A DNA stretch of 64,000 nucleotides from Tetradesmus obliquus (lineage: Eukaryota; Chlorophyta; Chlorophyceae; Sphaeropleales; Scenedesmaceae): contig CP126198.1 of NCBI GenBank assembly GCA_030272155.1, positions 744,001 to 808,000 of the forward strand, written 5' to 3'. The notes below the pieces were generated by a model. That model did not search any database. It saw nothing but the letters and a program-made list of their open reading frames with translations, and had not been told where the DNA came from. Below are positions 1 through 11,107 of this stretch, piece by piece. Made by a program: the position numbers and the translations under genes. Every line of letters begins with the position of its first letter. Positions within the stretch are counted from its first letter, which is position 1.

Positions 1-28
1 CTGCTACACCTGCCTGCGTGCTGTGCAG

Positions 29-1402
29 GTTCAAGCCGGCGGGCTCGCTGCGCGGCATGCCGCGCCACCTGCGGCTGATGGTGTTCCTGGACACCACGCG
101 CAACACGGTTGCAATTAAGGAGGCGTTCAACCGCAACATCCCTACCATATCGCTGGTGAACACCACCAAGGACTTGTCACTCATCACGTACCCGGTGCTC
201 GCCCGGGACTTCAGGTGTGTGGGGCGATGCGCATTCAGGTGCTTGTTGCTGCTCTGTTGGATGTAGATGGTGTGGGGGTCCTGGTGTGGCATGTGTGACT
301 TTGTGGTCGACAGAACGGTTTAGGACCTCGTCTTGGCTTGCATTTTGGTCATGTTGGCCATCAAGGAGGCCTTCAACCGCAACATCCCCACCATCTCACT
401 GGTCAACACCACCAAGGACTTGTCATTGATCACATACCCGGTGCTGGCGCGCGACTTCAGGTGCGGCTTTATGTGTGACAGCGTTGCCTACTAGCAGCAG
501 CAGATGATTCCTGCAAATTCGTCCTGCAAGCTTGTTGCTGAGCGATGAATAGCATGTCGCTACACGCCTAGCTTGACCCTTGCTGTGCTGGCGCTGGATT
601 TTGACTGTGCATCTGCTGCGCTTCGGCTGCGACGGTATGCCTGCAAATGCATGTGCCGGTGTTTTGCTGCTCCTACGTGTATGCATTGTGTCTGCCTGAC
701 CTCTGCCATCGCGCGTGCCTGAAGCACAGATGCGGAGCTGCACTGTTGAGCTGTCCCTCTCCTCCTGCGCAGCTGTGCTGGATGCTAACCCAGCGTCGCA
801 TGCATCCTGCTGCTGCATCCTGCTGTTTCTTGCTGGATCTGCTGCTGCTTGCAGCCCCGCCTTTGTGCACTTCTTCCTGGACTGGATCGTCAAGGTGCAT
901 GCAATTGTGTCTGCCCTGCCCTCTGCCATTGCGCGTGCCTGTAGCACAGACTCAGGGCTGCACTGTTGAGCTGTCCGTCTCCTCCTGCGCAGCTGCTTTT
1001 GTTGCTAATCTTCGCATGCTTCCTGCTGCTTGCTGCCTGTGTTCTTGTGCCGCAACGCAGCCCTGCCTTTGTGCACTTCGTCCTGGACTGGATCGTCAAG
1101 GTGGCAAATGCACTTGTGCTTGCCCGACCTCTGCCATTGTGCGTGCCTCAAGGACAGGCTCGGAGCTACGGTATCGAGCTGTCCCTCTCCTCCTGCGCAG
1201 CTGCTAGTGTTGCTAACCCAGCTTCAAACGTGTTCTGCTGTGGCCGACTGCTGTTTGCTGCATGTCATTGTTTTCTGTGCTGCTGCGCAGCCCTGCCTTT
1301 GTGCACTTCTTCCTGGACTGGATCGTCAAGGTGGCCAACGCAGCTCCTGGGGAGGCAGGCAGGCAGCGGCAGCAGCTGCTGGAGGAGGCGCGGAGCGGCT
1401 AG
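29..1402 (+). CDS. organellar ribosomal protein S2, 3' part (partial)
   Basis: Two exons join in phase: 29-214 and 1291-1402, with a TAG stop at 1400-1402. The first encodes an S2-like core with LMVFLDTTRN, then AIKEAFNRNIPTISLVNTTK and LITYPV, which matches the region of bacterial and organellar S2 (uS2) where a conserved Asp is followed by 'IPTI..VDT' and 'YPI'. The last exon encodes PAFVHFFLDWIVK and a short basic tail, the expected C-terminal helix. S2 is a small-subunit ribosomal protein; the LITYP form suggests the mitochondrial rather than plastid or cytosolic type, but that is inference. The N-terminal part lies left of the window. Between the exons lie one copy of the first exon's 3' edge and two copies of the last exon. 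Confidence 0.72.
354..460 (+). repeat. downstream copy of S2 exon 3' edge plus donor
   Basis: This segment repeats the last ~105 bp of exon 29-214 (AIKEAFNRN through ARDF) and again ends in a donor-like AG|GTGCGG. It is diverged at synonymous positions, so it is an old duplication. Used as an extra exon it would repeat about 35 residues of S2. Confidence 0.8.
855..1101 (+). repeat. two upstream copies of the S2 last-exon 5' edge
   Basis: At 855-893 and 1061-1101 an acceptor-like CAG is followed by sequence encoding PAFVHF(F/V)LDWIVK, the start of the real last exon at 1291. The flanking intron sequence is repeated too, with offsets of 206 and 230 bp. Confidence 0.82.
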
Positions 1403-1454
1403 AAGCGGAGTAGCGGCACCGCTGCTGCGCACATAATCAGACTAGTCTCAGCAC

Positions 1455-1960
1455 TGTTGCATGGCCATGGAGTGCAGCGGCAGCAGCTGCTGGAGGAGGC
1501 GCAGAGCGGCTGGAGGGCGAGGTGCAGCAGCCAGCAGCGGCACTGCTGCTGCGTACATCATCAGACTGTTGCATGGCCATGGAGTGCAGCGGCAGCAGCT
1601 GCTGGAGGAGGCGCAGAGCGGCTAGAGGCGTGCACCAGTTAGAGACGCAGAGCAATGAGATGAGCGGCTGCAAGCAGCGCGTCGCTGCCGCGCAGGGCCA
1701 GCGCTGCATGTTTAAGAGGTGGAGGCTGCCAGCAGCGGCAGCTGCTGCTGGAGGAGGCGCAGAGCGGCTAGAGGCGGAGGTGCAGCAGCCAGCAGCGGCA
1801 CTGCTGCTGCGCACAGCATCAGACTGTTGCATGGCCATGGAGTGCAGCGGCAGCAGCTATTGCAGGAGGCGCAGCGCGGCTGGAGGCGTGAGCCAGCTAG
1901 AGACGCAGAGCAGGGAGATGAGCGGCTGCAAGCAGCGCGACGCTGCCGCACAGTACCAGC
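1455..1960 (+). repeat. degenerate tandem copies of the S2 3' terminus
   Basis: At least four diverged copies of the RQQLLEEA(R/Q)SG-coding end of the S2 gene occur past its stop, near 1470, 1580, 1740 and 1840. Each sits in a repeat containing CATGGCCATGGAGTGCAGC and a run of CAGCAG. Stops and frame changes make them non-coding. Confidence 0.7.
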
Positions 1961-2389
1961 GCTGCACGGTTTGGTTTAGAGGCGGAGGCTGCCAGCAGGG
2001 CACTGCTGCTCGGCGAAGCACCAGAGTTGGCTGGGAGTGTTTTTGGACATGTGCTGCATTGTGTTGGGGTTGCCACCCAATATGTTGGGTCGAGCTGGGG
2101 TGTGTGTGTGTGTGTTTGCCTGGCCTCTGAGTGCGACGCAGTTGCTGCCAGCAGCGTATTTGGTGGCAGCGCAGCAGCAGCAGCATTGAGGGGGAGTGCC
2201 ACTCATGCGGCATGTGGCAGGGACTGTGCGCGCACGCCACTGGCCAGCGCCTTGCCAGGCAGCGCTGCATGTGTTGTACACTTCTGCAAAATGCTGCTGG
2301 CCACTGGACATGCGCGGGGTCCTAAGATGGATTGATACATCAGGATCGCACTGGCAGCACTTGTGCCGGTGCAGGGCCATGTGCATCAC

Positions 2390-3364
2390 TCAGTGCCTGT
2401 TGTACTACTGAGTGATTGATGTGCCAGCTGGCACGCGCATGGCTGCAGTTGCACTGCTGAGAGGGTAACCACTTCACTTTATGTCCGTGTCATTCTTAGT
2501 TATGATGGGATCGGTGGCTGTTTGACACCTGCAAGCGGGTCTGAGGGCATAGGGTAGTATGTTTGTACAAACACCCGGGTAGCTTTGACCGTCGTGCCAA
2601 GGACTGCTCAGCAGTGCTTCACCCGTCCTTCAGACAAATAAGAAACAGACTGCGCAAGCATCCGTGCAGCAAATAGTGATGCGGCAGGTGACAGACGCGT
2701 AGAGGACAGTAGTGGTTGCATTGTGCGCCAAGCAGTCTGCAGCCGCACTCCGGCGATCACACGATCTGGCTGCTCATCAAGACTTAAAGTGCTCAATTCA
2801 AGACTGTTGGGAGCTTACACTGCTTCAACCAGCGCAGCAGCTGCGTTTGACCAAACAGCCTTCCCGCCTACAACCTACAGTTCGTCACGATGCCGCCCAT
2901 GGCAGTAGTCGCAATAGTGATACTTGCTTGTTTTGCTGACCAAGGTGCTGTAGGTGAGCGCAACAGCGGGCAGGGCACGTGATCAACTACCCTGGCCAGC
3001 TCTGCAGCAGTCCTGTACAGGACATGTGGCATGGTACAATCAGCATCTGATGCTCAAGTAGAGTGCCCAAGCAGTATATTATCACCTGAAAATAGTTGTC
3101 TGCACGTACGTACGAGTTCAGTGCGGCGTCGACCGACAGTTTGCAGCGCAGCAGGCACCTGACACTGAGTTGTTCAAACCTGCAGTGCTGGTTGTTATGC
3201 AGCAGCATACCATGGGGTGCTGCACAGTTGGCCGGAAAGGGTCACAGATGGCTTGAATAAACAAGCAAACTGTTTCAATAACAGCGGCAGAGATGCTACA
3301 TACCTTGCCATCCATCATAAGACTGGGTTGCTGACCCGATGCTGCTCTGCCTTCCCCACGCCAG
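2390..3364. other. no recognised gene
   Basis: Only short chance reading frames and no conserved motif are visible. The 5' exons of the gene ending at 4135 may lie here. One candidate is the stretch around 2830-2900 (AAAAFDQTAFPP), but no phase-matched splice could be fixed. Confidence 0.4.
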
Positions 3365-4135
3365 GCGCTACAACAACAGCAGGGCGCACAGCATATGATG
3401 CCTCTCACAGCAGTACTCTCCGATCTTCAGCAGCAGCGCTTGCCACCAGGTACTCTGCTGCTGGCAGCACTATGAACTGGCTTGGGCGCACATCCTCGAT
3501 TGCTGCTGCTGCTGCCAGCCAGGCCCTACAGGAGAGCTCAGCACACAGCATGGCTGCAGGTGAGGCTCCTGCAAGGCGATAGGCTAGACAGCACCAGGTA
3601 TGTTGCTGGTTGCAGCCAGCATAACGCTGGCTGCTGCATGAACAGCATGGGACATGGCTGTCAAAGCTGTTGGGCGCTCAGCAATTGTGCCACAGTGTGC
3701 ATGTGCATTTTTGGGCAGGCAGAGCTCCCATGTGCTGAACTGCAAGTCCCACTGCGCAGCAGCAGCGCAACCCTGTTAAATGTAGAAGGCCAATCCATCT
3801 ATCATTGTGCTCCATTCTGCCTGTATGCATAACCAACACTTGGCTTGCTTGCATCTGCAATTCATCCTTACATTGTGCCCACAGCCGCTGCTGCTCACAC
3901 AGCAAGCAATTCTGACCACCGCGCCCATGCCACCGAAGCTGTCAGCGACACAGCATTTGAAAAGAGTGGATTTGGCAGCGGCCTCTCTGAAAGCAGTATC
4001 ATCGGCCGTCCTGTAGCAAGGATGCTCAAACCTACCAAGAGGCGCAGGAACGCCCCAGGCAACGGCAGCGCACCACGCAACAGGCGCCTATTGCAGGAGA
4101 CTGCTGCTGCTATTGCTAGCAGGGCGCATGCTTGA
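3365..4135 (+). CDS. unrecognised protein, two 3'-terminal exons
   Basis: Exons 3365-3559 and 3885-4135 share phase 1, with donor CAG|GTGAGG and acceptor CCACAG|CC, and read through to a TGA stop. The product is Ser/Ala/Thr-rich (SSIAAAAASQALQ), includes NWLGRTSS, and ends in a basic tail with KPTKRRRN and RNRRLLQ that could be a nuclear localisation signal. I do not recognise the family. The gene must begin upstream, since the first listed exon starts in mid-codon. The phase match and shared composition support a real gene. It shows none of the exon-edge copies seen in the neighbours. Confidence 0.45.
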
Positions 4136-6987
4136 AACAAACTGCTACCCTCACAGCTGCCGCTACTGCAGCATGTGGAGCTAGGCAGAATGTATGTGCG
4201 TCTCAGCTGCTACAGTTGTTGGGCAGAACTTGTTGGGTAGAAAGGGGTATGCTGGCTTGCCCTGCTCTGTTGGCAGTGGTTTTAGAGGGTAAGTTGGAGA
4301 TTTGTCAATGTTGACTAGCACCGTTCCAGCACCGGCCGCAACATGCTGCTGCTGTTACTCTTCTTTGCATGGAGGCGTCACTTGGGGAACAGCACAGTAT
4401 TTGGTGTGTGGCTCATCTGTGCTCTGCTTTTGCATCTGCTGCACCTTTGGGGGATGGGTTATAAAGACTGCAGCAGGCAGAGCCACCATTTGATGTCGCA
4501 CAAGGCCCCTGCAGACTCAGCTCAAAGCATTACGGATTGAGTTGTTGCACCACCACATGTGCCGCAACATGCACATCTATTTCATTTTGAACGCTGCACA
4601 CCATTTGTGCACTTGCCTGAGATACGGCAAGAGGCTGCATGTGTGCCATGCCAGAGGGAAGCTACCACACTCCACATTTGGTTTTGGCACACATAGAGGG
4701 ATGTACTACTATAAATGCATGTGCAGTGCATGGCCTTGGTTGGACACAAGGTATATGACTGGCATTTCCTGCAAAGCAATGCAGCACCTTGCATAACAAC
4801 ATATGCAGGTGCTGCTGCATCGCAAAAAGGAGAACACTGCATGGCATTGGAGACACAGCTGCTGTCCTACATGCCGCTTGGGCTGCATGATAAGGGCTTG
4901 TTTTGCTTGCTGCTGAGCACAGACATTGCCAGCTTTTGTGTTTGCTTCAGCATTGCTTTGCGTCTGCGGCAAATCTGGTGCCCTTGCAAAACTGGACGCT
5001 GCAAATGCGCTCTGCAAGGTAGTTTGCTCAGCCTGCTTCCAGCTTGCTTACGGGGTATCTGCATTTTGGGTTCCTCCTTGTCGAGCTCTATGCAAAAAAA
5101 ACTCACCATTTCATGCTGTGGGGGCTGGTTGGGGTGCTGGTGCTGCTATGCTGCTGTCTGACATGCATCCGAGTCGCAGCAGTGGTTTTGGATATAACAA
5201 TGTCTTTGGCTGTGCAGCAGCTTTGGCTGTACACCAGGGACATGGCCGGCAGTGTATGCAATGTGCCATTCAGCTACAAACCTGAAGCTGCAGTCTCATG
5301 GCGAGGGTGTGATGGGCTGGGTTACAAACACAGGCTCGATGCATGGCATTGGCCACACTGCTGGTTTTTGTAAAGGCCACCTGTGCTGCATGAATAGGGT
5401 ATTGTGCCTTTTAATGAACGCTGTCACCATTTCATTCTAGGTATGTGGCAACATTGCAGCCCTTGAAAGACAGGACACTGCAAAGTGCGCTGTGCAAGGT
5501 AGATCTGTCCAGCATGCTGCCAGCTTGCTTACTGGCAGCAGCGTTTGTTCTGTGTTTCTGGCCGAGTCACATACGAGATGACTTGCTAGTGATTTCATTG
5601 GGGGCTGAGGTGCTGTGTGCTGCTATGCTGCTGCCTGACATGCATCCATGTCGCAGCAGCGGCTGTAGGCTAGACATTGCGGGGTATCTGACTGCATCTC
5701 AACTGTGAGTGGCGCACAATGTGCTGTGCAGTGCTTCTCTGCTGGTTGTCGACCAGCGGCAGCTTGCATCTTTTGCGCCCGGCCTGTTCTGCATGTTGAT
5801 TTGCTGTTGTTGAACTTGTTGCCAAATCCTGCAAGGGCGGCTGTGGCGGTGGTCCTTACATTGAATAGCAGCACCACTGCTCTGCGGCTGACCTGCGTTA
5901 CCCAATCTTATACATCCTGGCATAGTAAGGTGCAAACACATGGCTACATGAACACTAATTTGCTGGCTGGTTTATGGGTTTAGGGTTTATGGTTTGGTTT
6001 AGGGTGTCTGTTTTTGTACTGCTGCTGCGAGCTGGCCATGCCACTGCCAGTGGTGGTGACCACCTGTGCTGCCTGTTCTGCATGCTGCATGTTGCATGTT
6101 GCCTTGCTGTTGGTTGTGTGCAGCACCATTGTCTGCACAGCACTTGTCTGCCCATACTTGTTTCTGCATGCCTTTGACATGCCACGCTGCACAATGGGCC
6201 CTTGACCACAAGCTGGATCTGCTGCTTTTGTCCGGGATCAGTCAGCTTGCAGCACGCTCCCTTGCATGCCATGTGATAAGCAGCACAGCATGCGAGCTGC
6301 AGCATTGCAGCTGCTTGCTGCGCTGTGAATGCAGCCACATCTCATGGGCTGGATCAACTTTGTAGCTATACTTGGCATAAGTGGGGCTCCTTGCCTGTGC
6401 CTGCAGTGCTTGCAGGACTGTCAGGGCTTTGAGGCGCTTTGAGAGTTTGAGAAGGCAGCGGCATACTGGCTGATGCTCACCTGTGCACACGTGCCAATGC
6501 TTTTGTTAAAACTGACCAGCGCGATATATGCGGCTGTTTCAGCGCTGGCCTGCAGAGTGCTTTGGTTCCGTAGCAATCTGTCCATGGGCCTGCTGTGGCC
6601 TATCTGTTTGCATGCGCTGTATGGATGACAATGACTGTGGTTTAAAGCATGGCAACATGTTCCAGCTCTTCTAGCAGCTGTGGCTATCATGCACTGTGTA
6701 TGCACATAGTTGAACGACTCTGATGTGTTGCAACCCAACCTGGGCAATGGAGGATGCAGTTGTCCAGGGTTTCCTGAAGTTTGGGGTTGTTGTGGTGGTT
6801 ATGGTGTCAGAGCGAGGTCATAGTACCAGCATGTCAATGCCAACATAAGATGGTGTAGCTCACTATGTTGTCAAACCTTTTAGTATCGGCCGTAGCTGCG
6901 GCTGCTGTCGAAATGCCAAAGCGCGCCACACGCAACATTTGAACAGGCTGCTTTACAGCTTGGGCCTAATCTGCTGCAAAAGCTTCC
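4136..6987. other. long gene-poor stretch
   Basis: No conserved protein, tRNA or rRNA was recognised on either strand. The only structure seen is a duplicated segment (see 4977-5690) and short runs such as GGGTTTAGGGTTTATGG near 5980. Reading frames are short, rich in Cys and Leu, and look like chance products of GCT/TGC-rich DNA. Confidence 0.5.
4977..5690 (+). repeat. diverged direct duplication, about 230 bp units offset ~475 bp
   Basis: The segment starting near 4977 is repeated from about 5452. Shared blocks include CTGCAAA.TGCGCT.TGCAAG followed by GTAG, then CTTGCTTAC, then TGCTGCTATGCTGCTG and GACATGCATCC. The CAAG|GTAG boundary looks like a splice donor, so this may be the edge of an unrecognised exon and its copy, as in the other genes here. 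The reading frames do not agree well, so both copies may be dead. Confidence 0.6.
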
Positions 6988-9051
6988 ATGTCTACGAAAC
7001 GAGGCCGCAAAAAGGCTGCGGCCAAGCCAGCGGGGCCCGTGCTGCCGGACCAGGAGCCCGAGGTTTCTCCTGCTGAGCTGCAGGCCACAGCAAAGCCAGC
7101 AGCGCCTCCATCACCCATAGTTACGCTCGCAAAGCACGCAATCACCCCTGTGGTGGCCGCAGCGAAGCGCGCAGTGTCTGTCATTGCTGCTGCACTACCA
7201 GCAATTCCGGAGGCATCAGCAGTAGACGCAGGAGGGCTTGACTTCGACAAGCAGCACCACCCAGACAGCCCCAGGTCGCCCACTGGACAGACCAACCCTT
7301 TCAGCGAGCGGCAGACGGTCCTGCGGGACGCTTTCAGCTTGCAGGAAGATGATGCTGCACAAGGCAGCGACCAGCAGCAGCTGCGCCAGGGCATGCACAG
7401 CAGCGGCAGCCTGCAGAGGGACGAGCTAGATGAAGAGCTAGAGCCTCTGAAGGAGGAGCAGAAGCAGCAGCAGGCATCAGCAGCAGCGCCTCAAGGAGTG
7501 CGGCTGCAGCAGCATGCGCTGCTGCTATGGCGCAACCTCTCTGCATGGTTTGGGGCGCAGCGCAGCAGCGGAGCACTGCCTGTGCTGGCCCTGGGCATGC
7601 TGCTGCTTGCAGGAATGCTTGGCATGCTCTTCCTGCAAGGATCTGCACTGAGGGAGCAGCAGAGCATGATCAGCCAGCAGCAGCAGCAAGTGGCAGCGCA
7701 GCAGACAGCGCTCGCAGCTTTGCAGGAGCAGCTGCAGCAAGCACAGCAGCAGCTGCAGGGGCTGCCGGATATGCAGCAGCTGCAGCATGATGCAAGTTCC
7801 TGCAAGGCTGGCCTGGACGGCTTGGGATCTAGCCAGGACAGCTTGCAGGAAACCTTGGACTTTCTGGCAGCACTTGCAGGACAGCTGGAACATAATGTAA
7901 GCAGCTTGAGCCAGGCCAGCACACTTGGAGAGAAGGCATGGCAGCTTTTGGAAGCAGCGACAGGCTCCAACGGTGCGGCTATGACCGCAGACGCAGCAGC
8001 AGCTGCTGTTGCTGCGCCTGCGCTGCTGCAGCAGACACAGCAGCAGCAGGAACTGGCGCAGCAGCTGCAGCAGAGCATGGCAGTGCTGGACACCCTACCT
8101 GCCACCATCAAGAGCGAGGTACAGCAGCAGCTCAGTGCAGCACTTCCCCCTGTGGATCTGGCACTGGCAGATTGCGGGGCACGCATCGCCTTCCACACAC
8201 CCCTCAACAGCACTGCACTGGCAGCAGCAGCAGCAGCAGGGGCGTCAACAGCAGTGAGTGCTGCTGCTCCCAGCGGAGCAATGCAGTGGCTGCAGCAGCA
8301 GGTGGCGCAACGGCTGCTGCCAGGGGGTATGGCAGCAGCCAGGCAGCAGCAGGGCCAGCTGCTGGGTGCAGCGCAGATTAACAGTATCATCTTGCGGCCT
8401 CAGCGTGCTTTTCCTGCAAGCCCAGCACTTGCAGGAAACAGCGCAGCAGCGGCAGCTGATCCAAGCCAGGGCAGCATCTCGTGCCTGCCGCTGCTGCTGG
8501 CGCCAGCCGGTGGATCGGCAGCAGCAGCAGCAGTGCTAGAGATTGCATTGCCACAGCCGGCAGCAATTGAGAGCGTCACATTCCATCACACCATGAGCAG
8601 TGCAGAGCAGCATGGCAGCTACGGTGCTGCTCCTGGGATGGTGCACATTGCGCTCGCCAACAGCAGCAGCTGCCCTGCAGGTCTGTGCAGTGCAGTAGGG
8701 CATGCTGCTGTGATGAACATCAATGCATCAGCAGCAGATGCTGTAGATGCTGTAGATGCTGCAGCGTCTGGTGATGATGCACAGTCAGTGCTGGCGCGTG
8801 GTGTGTTGGGTGTGCAGCAGGAGGTGACTCTTTGCCCTGAGAGCTTTGCAGGAGGGAGGGCAGTGGTGAAGATTCAGCCAGCAGCAACAGCAGCAGCAGA
8901 TGGTGAGTCGTCAGCAGGCGGTGGTCGGGCGGGTGTGGTAGCGGACAGGCTGATTGTGCATGTCAGCAGCAGCATGGGTGGGGGCGGGGGGCTGTGCATG
9001 CAGCGCATCAGTGTGCAGGGCATGCCGGTGGATCCTGCAAGCTTCTGCTGA
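6988..9051 (+). CDS. SUN-domain-like single-pass membrane protein
   Basis: A single 687-codon reading frame starts at an ATG after a short GC-rich leader and ends in TGA. Order: a basic N-terminus (KRGRKKAAAK), a polar region to about residue 190, one membrane segment near 197-220 (LALGMLLLAGMLGMLFL), a Gln-rich coiled coil about 225-270, a long low-complexity linker, then a C-terminal domain from about 463. That domain has VLEIALPQP, an alternating strand with FHHTMSS and ending near 670 in LCMQRISVQG, which resembles the SUN-domain tail 'tClyrfrVhG'. SUN proteins sit in the inner nuclear membrane and bind KASH partners to form the LINC bridge. Topology and order fit; the domain itself is divergent. 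Unlike its neighbours the gene has no introns. Confidence 0.55.
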   Translation: MSTKRGRKKAAAKPAGPVLPDQEPEVSPAELQATAKPAAPPSPIVTLAKHAITPVVAAAKRAVSVIAAALPAIPEASAVDAGGLDFDKQHHPDSPRSPTGQTNPFSERQTVLRDAFSLQEDDAAQGSDQQQLRQGMHSSGSLQRDELDEELEPLKEEQKQQQASAAAPQGVRLQQHALLLWRNLSAWFGAQRSSGALPVLALGMLLLAGMLGMLFLQGSALREQQSMISQQQQQVAAQQTALAALQEQLQQAQQQLQGLPDMQQLQHDASSCKAGLDGLGSSQDSLQETLDFLAALAGQLEHNVSSLSQASTLGEKAWQLLEAATGSNGAAMTADAAAAAVAAPALLQQTQQQQELAQQLQQSMAVLDTLPATIKSEVQQQLSAALPPVDLALADCGARIAFHTPLNSTALAAAAAAGASTAVSAAAPSGAMQWLQQQVAQRLLPGGMAAARQQQGQLLGAAQINSIILRPQRAFPASPALAGNSAAAAADPSQGSISCLPLLLAPAGGSAAAAAVLEIALPQPAAIESVTFHHTMSSAEQHGSYGAAPGMVHIALANSSSCPAGLCSAVGHAAVMNINASAADAVDAVDAAASGDDAQSVLARGVLGVQQEVTLCPESFAGGRAVVKIQPAATAAADGESSAGGGRAGVVADRLIVHVSSSMGGGGGLCMQRISVQGMPVDPASFC

Positions 9052-10077
9052 TTGAAATGTGGAAATGTGATTGAGGACTCAAGGTGCTGCACTTTCAAAC
9101 ATGCTGTTTGGGGAGGCTTCTCAGTCGCTGAGTGCCTTGAAGGCTGCTGTGATTGCAGTTTTGAGTCTGTGCCATAGATGGATAGTAACATGTGATGGCG
9201 CTGGATGCTTGCTGCGCTTGGTTTGAAGAAGAAGAGGGGCCCTTGGTTTGCTTGATGCTCTAGAAAGTCCTTGTTGCATTGCTGGTCAATGCATGTTTGA
9301 ACTTGATCATCAAGTTCACGGTGTCAAACTTTGTTTTGCAGTGCATGGCATTCCTTATCTGTTTTTAGCGCAAACATTGAACCCGTCACTAAGTGACGCA
9401 ATCAGCTGTGCCCATGGCTGCCAGGAATGCCGGGAATGTAAATTCTGGTAGTCTGCATGTCATTGTGGCTTCAGCAGCAGTCCAGGCGGCCCGGCCGCGG
9501 CCACGGTGTGTTCTGTGTAATGTTTATAGCCATGCATGTGTGCTCCAACATATTCCTGGGAGATAAAGAGCAGGTGTGCCGGTTCAGCAGCCTTTACAGG
9601 CGCCTCCTCAGAGTATCATTGCAAGGTTTGGGGCATTCAAGGCACGTAGATTTCAATCCACTAAAGCACTGTTGCATTCTTGTAGGCAAAACAACCACCT
9701 GACAGACACGGCACAATCCGCTTCCAAGATGAGGCCTCGCCAAAATGTGTCCTGCGACCGCTGTAACTACCGACAGCATTATGCTGCATGATGCATATCA
9801 TAGCGGCTTCATGTCACTCTCCAGTTGTGTTACATTGTGAAGACACTGTGCAACGGCAACGTTAACAATTGCCATGTACTGCATGTGGCTAGGGCAGCGC
9901 ATGCATGAGCCACCATGACACCCTGAAAGTGACACGGCAACAGCCACAAACAAACTGGAGCAGTGCACCGCAGCAGTGTTCATGTTGGCTGGGTGTGCGA
10001 CATGCTGACAAACAACATGCATCTGATATGAGTATGATACAGTTATAGTTACAATGGCCGTCAAAAGCTCCTTCACG
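9052..10077. other. intergenic, 3' flank of the SUN-like gene
   Basis: No gene was recognised. A TGTAA near 9434 could be a poly(A) signal for the SUN-like gene. The right end runs into the duplicated end of the minus-strand gene. Confidence 0.35.
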
Positions 10078-10280
10078 CTGGCTGTGGCGCAAGCAGCTCA
10101 CGCCCCAGCTGCTGCTGCCGCCCCTCAGTCCTGCTGCTACTGCCACGCCTGCCGCTGCCACCCCTAGGCACCATGCTGCTGCTGCTGCTGTCCGGGGCCA
10201 CCGTCCTGCTGGCTGCTGCTGCTGCTACTGCTGCCGCCTGTGAGGCCAGCTTGTGACAGCGCCACAGCAGCTATCCCCAC
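10078..10280 (-). repeat. downstream copy of the nucleotidyltransferase 3' end
   Basis: This repeats the final ~200 bp of the coding exon at 10366-10580, including the blocks read on the plus strand as GCTGGCTGTGG, CCCCTAGGCACC and GAGGCCAGCTTGTGACAGCG. It lies just past the gene's TGA stop. Small indels between the copies suggest it is not under coding constraint. Confidence 0.8.
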
Positions 10281-10363
10281 AAATGATGGCTTGGCGGTCA
10301 ACACACTAGACCAACGTAACAGTCAAGTATGATACAGCCTGATGTAGGCTCTACATGGCTCTG

Positions 10364-11075
10364 TCACGCTGGCTGTGGTGCTAGCAGCTCACGGCCCAGC
10401 TGCTGCTGCCGCCCCTCAGTCCTGCTGCTGCTGCTGCTGCCGCCGCGCCTGCCGCCACCACCCCTAGGCACCCTGCCATGCTGCTGCTGCTGCTGCTGTC
10501 CAGGGCCGTCCTGCTGGCTGCTGCTGCTGCTGCCGCCACCAGTGAGGCCAGCTTGTGACAGCGCCACAGCAGCTATCCCGCCGCGCGGCGGCCGGCCCCG
10601 CTGCTGCTGCTGCTGCTGCTGCTGGCCGTCTGCTACCCTCGATTGGTGCCTCCTGCTGCGGCCAAATCCACCTGCAGCTGCATCAACGTCCACAACATCT
10701 CTGCCGTCAATCACAATGCCGCTGCTGCTGCTGCTGCCGTCAGGGCCCCTAGCAACTGCAGCCCTACCTCTGCCCCTCCCACGCCCGCGCATGCTGCTGC
10801 TGCTGCTGCCAGTGCCTTGTTGTGCTGGCGGCGGCCTGTGCCAACGAGCATCAATGCTGCCACCGTGCTGCTGCTGCTGCTGATCCTCAGCAGCTAACCC
10901 TACTGCTGCTGCTGCTGCCGCTGGTACTGAGTGAGCCCTCTGCTGCATGCCCAGGCTGCTGCTGCTGCTGCCGCCAGCCGCCTGTGCATGCTGCCCATCC
11001 GCCGGCCGCAAAGCACCGCCAGCAGCCGAAGCATTTGCAACAGCCGACGTAACATCAAAAACCTGCTGCTGCTGG

Positions 11076-11107
<32 letters not shown>

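Noticed and set aside
7491-8390. Long minus-strand reading frame (299 codons)
   Set aside because: It is a Cys/Ser/Ala-rich shadow of the triplet-rich SUN-like gene with no domain.
10329-10883. Plus-strand Leu/Pro/Cys-rich reading frame
   Set aside because: It is antisense to the Gln/Gly-rich tail of the nucleotidyltransferase and results from CAG/CTG runs.
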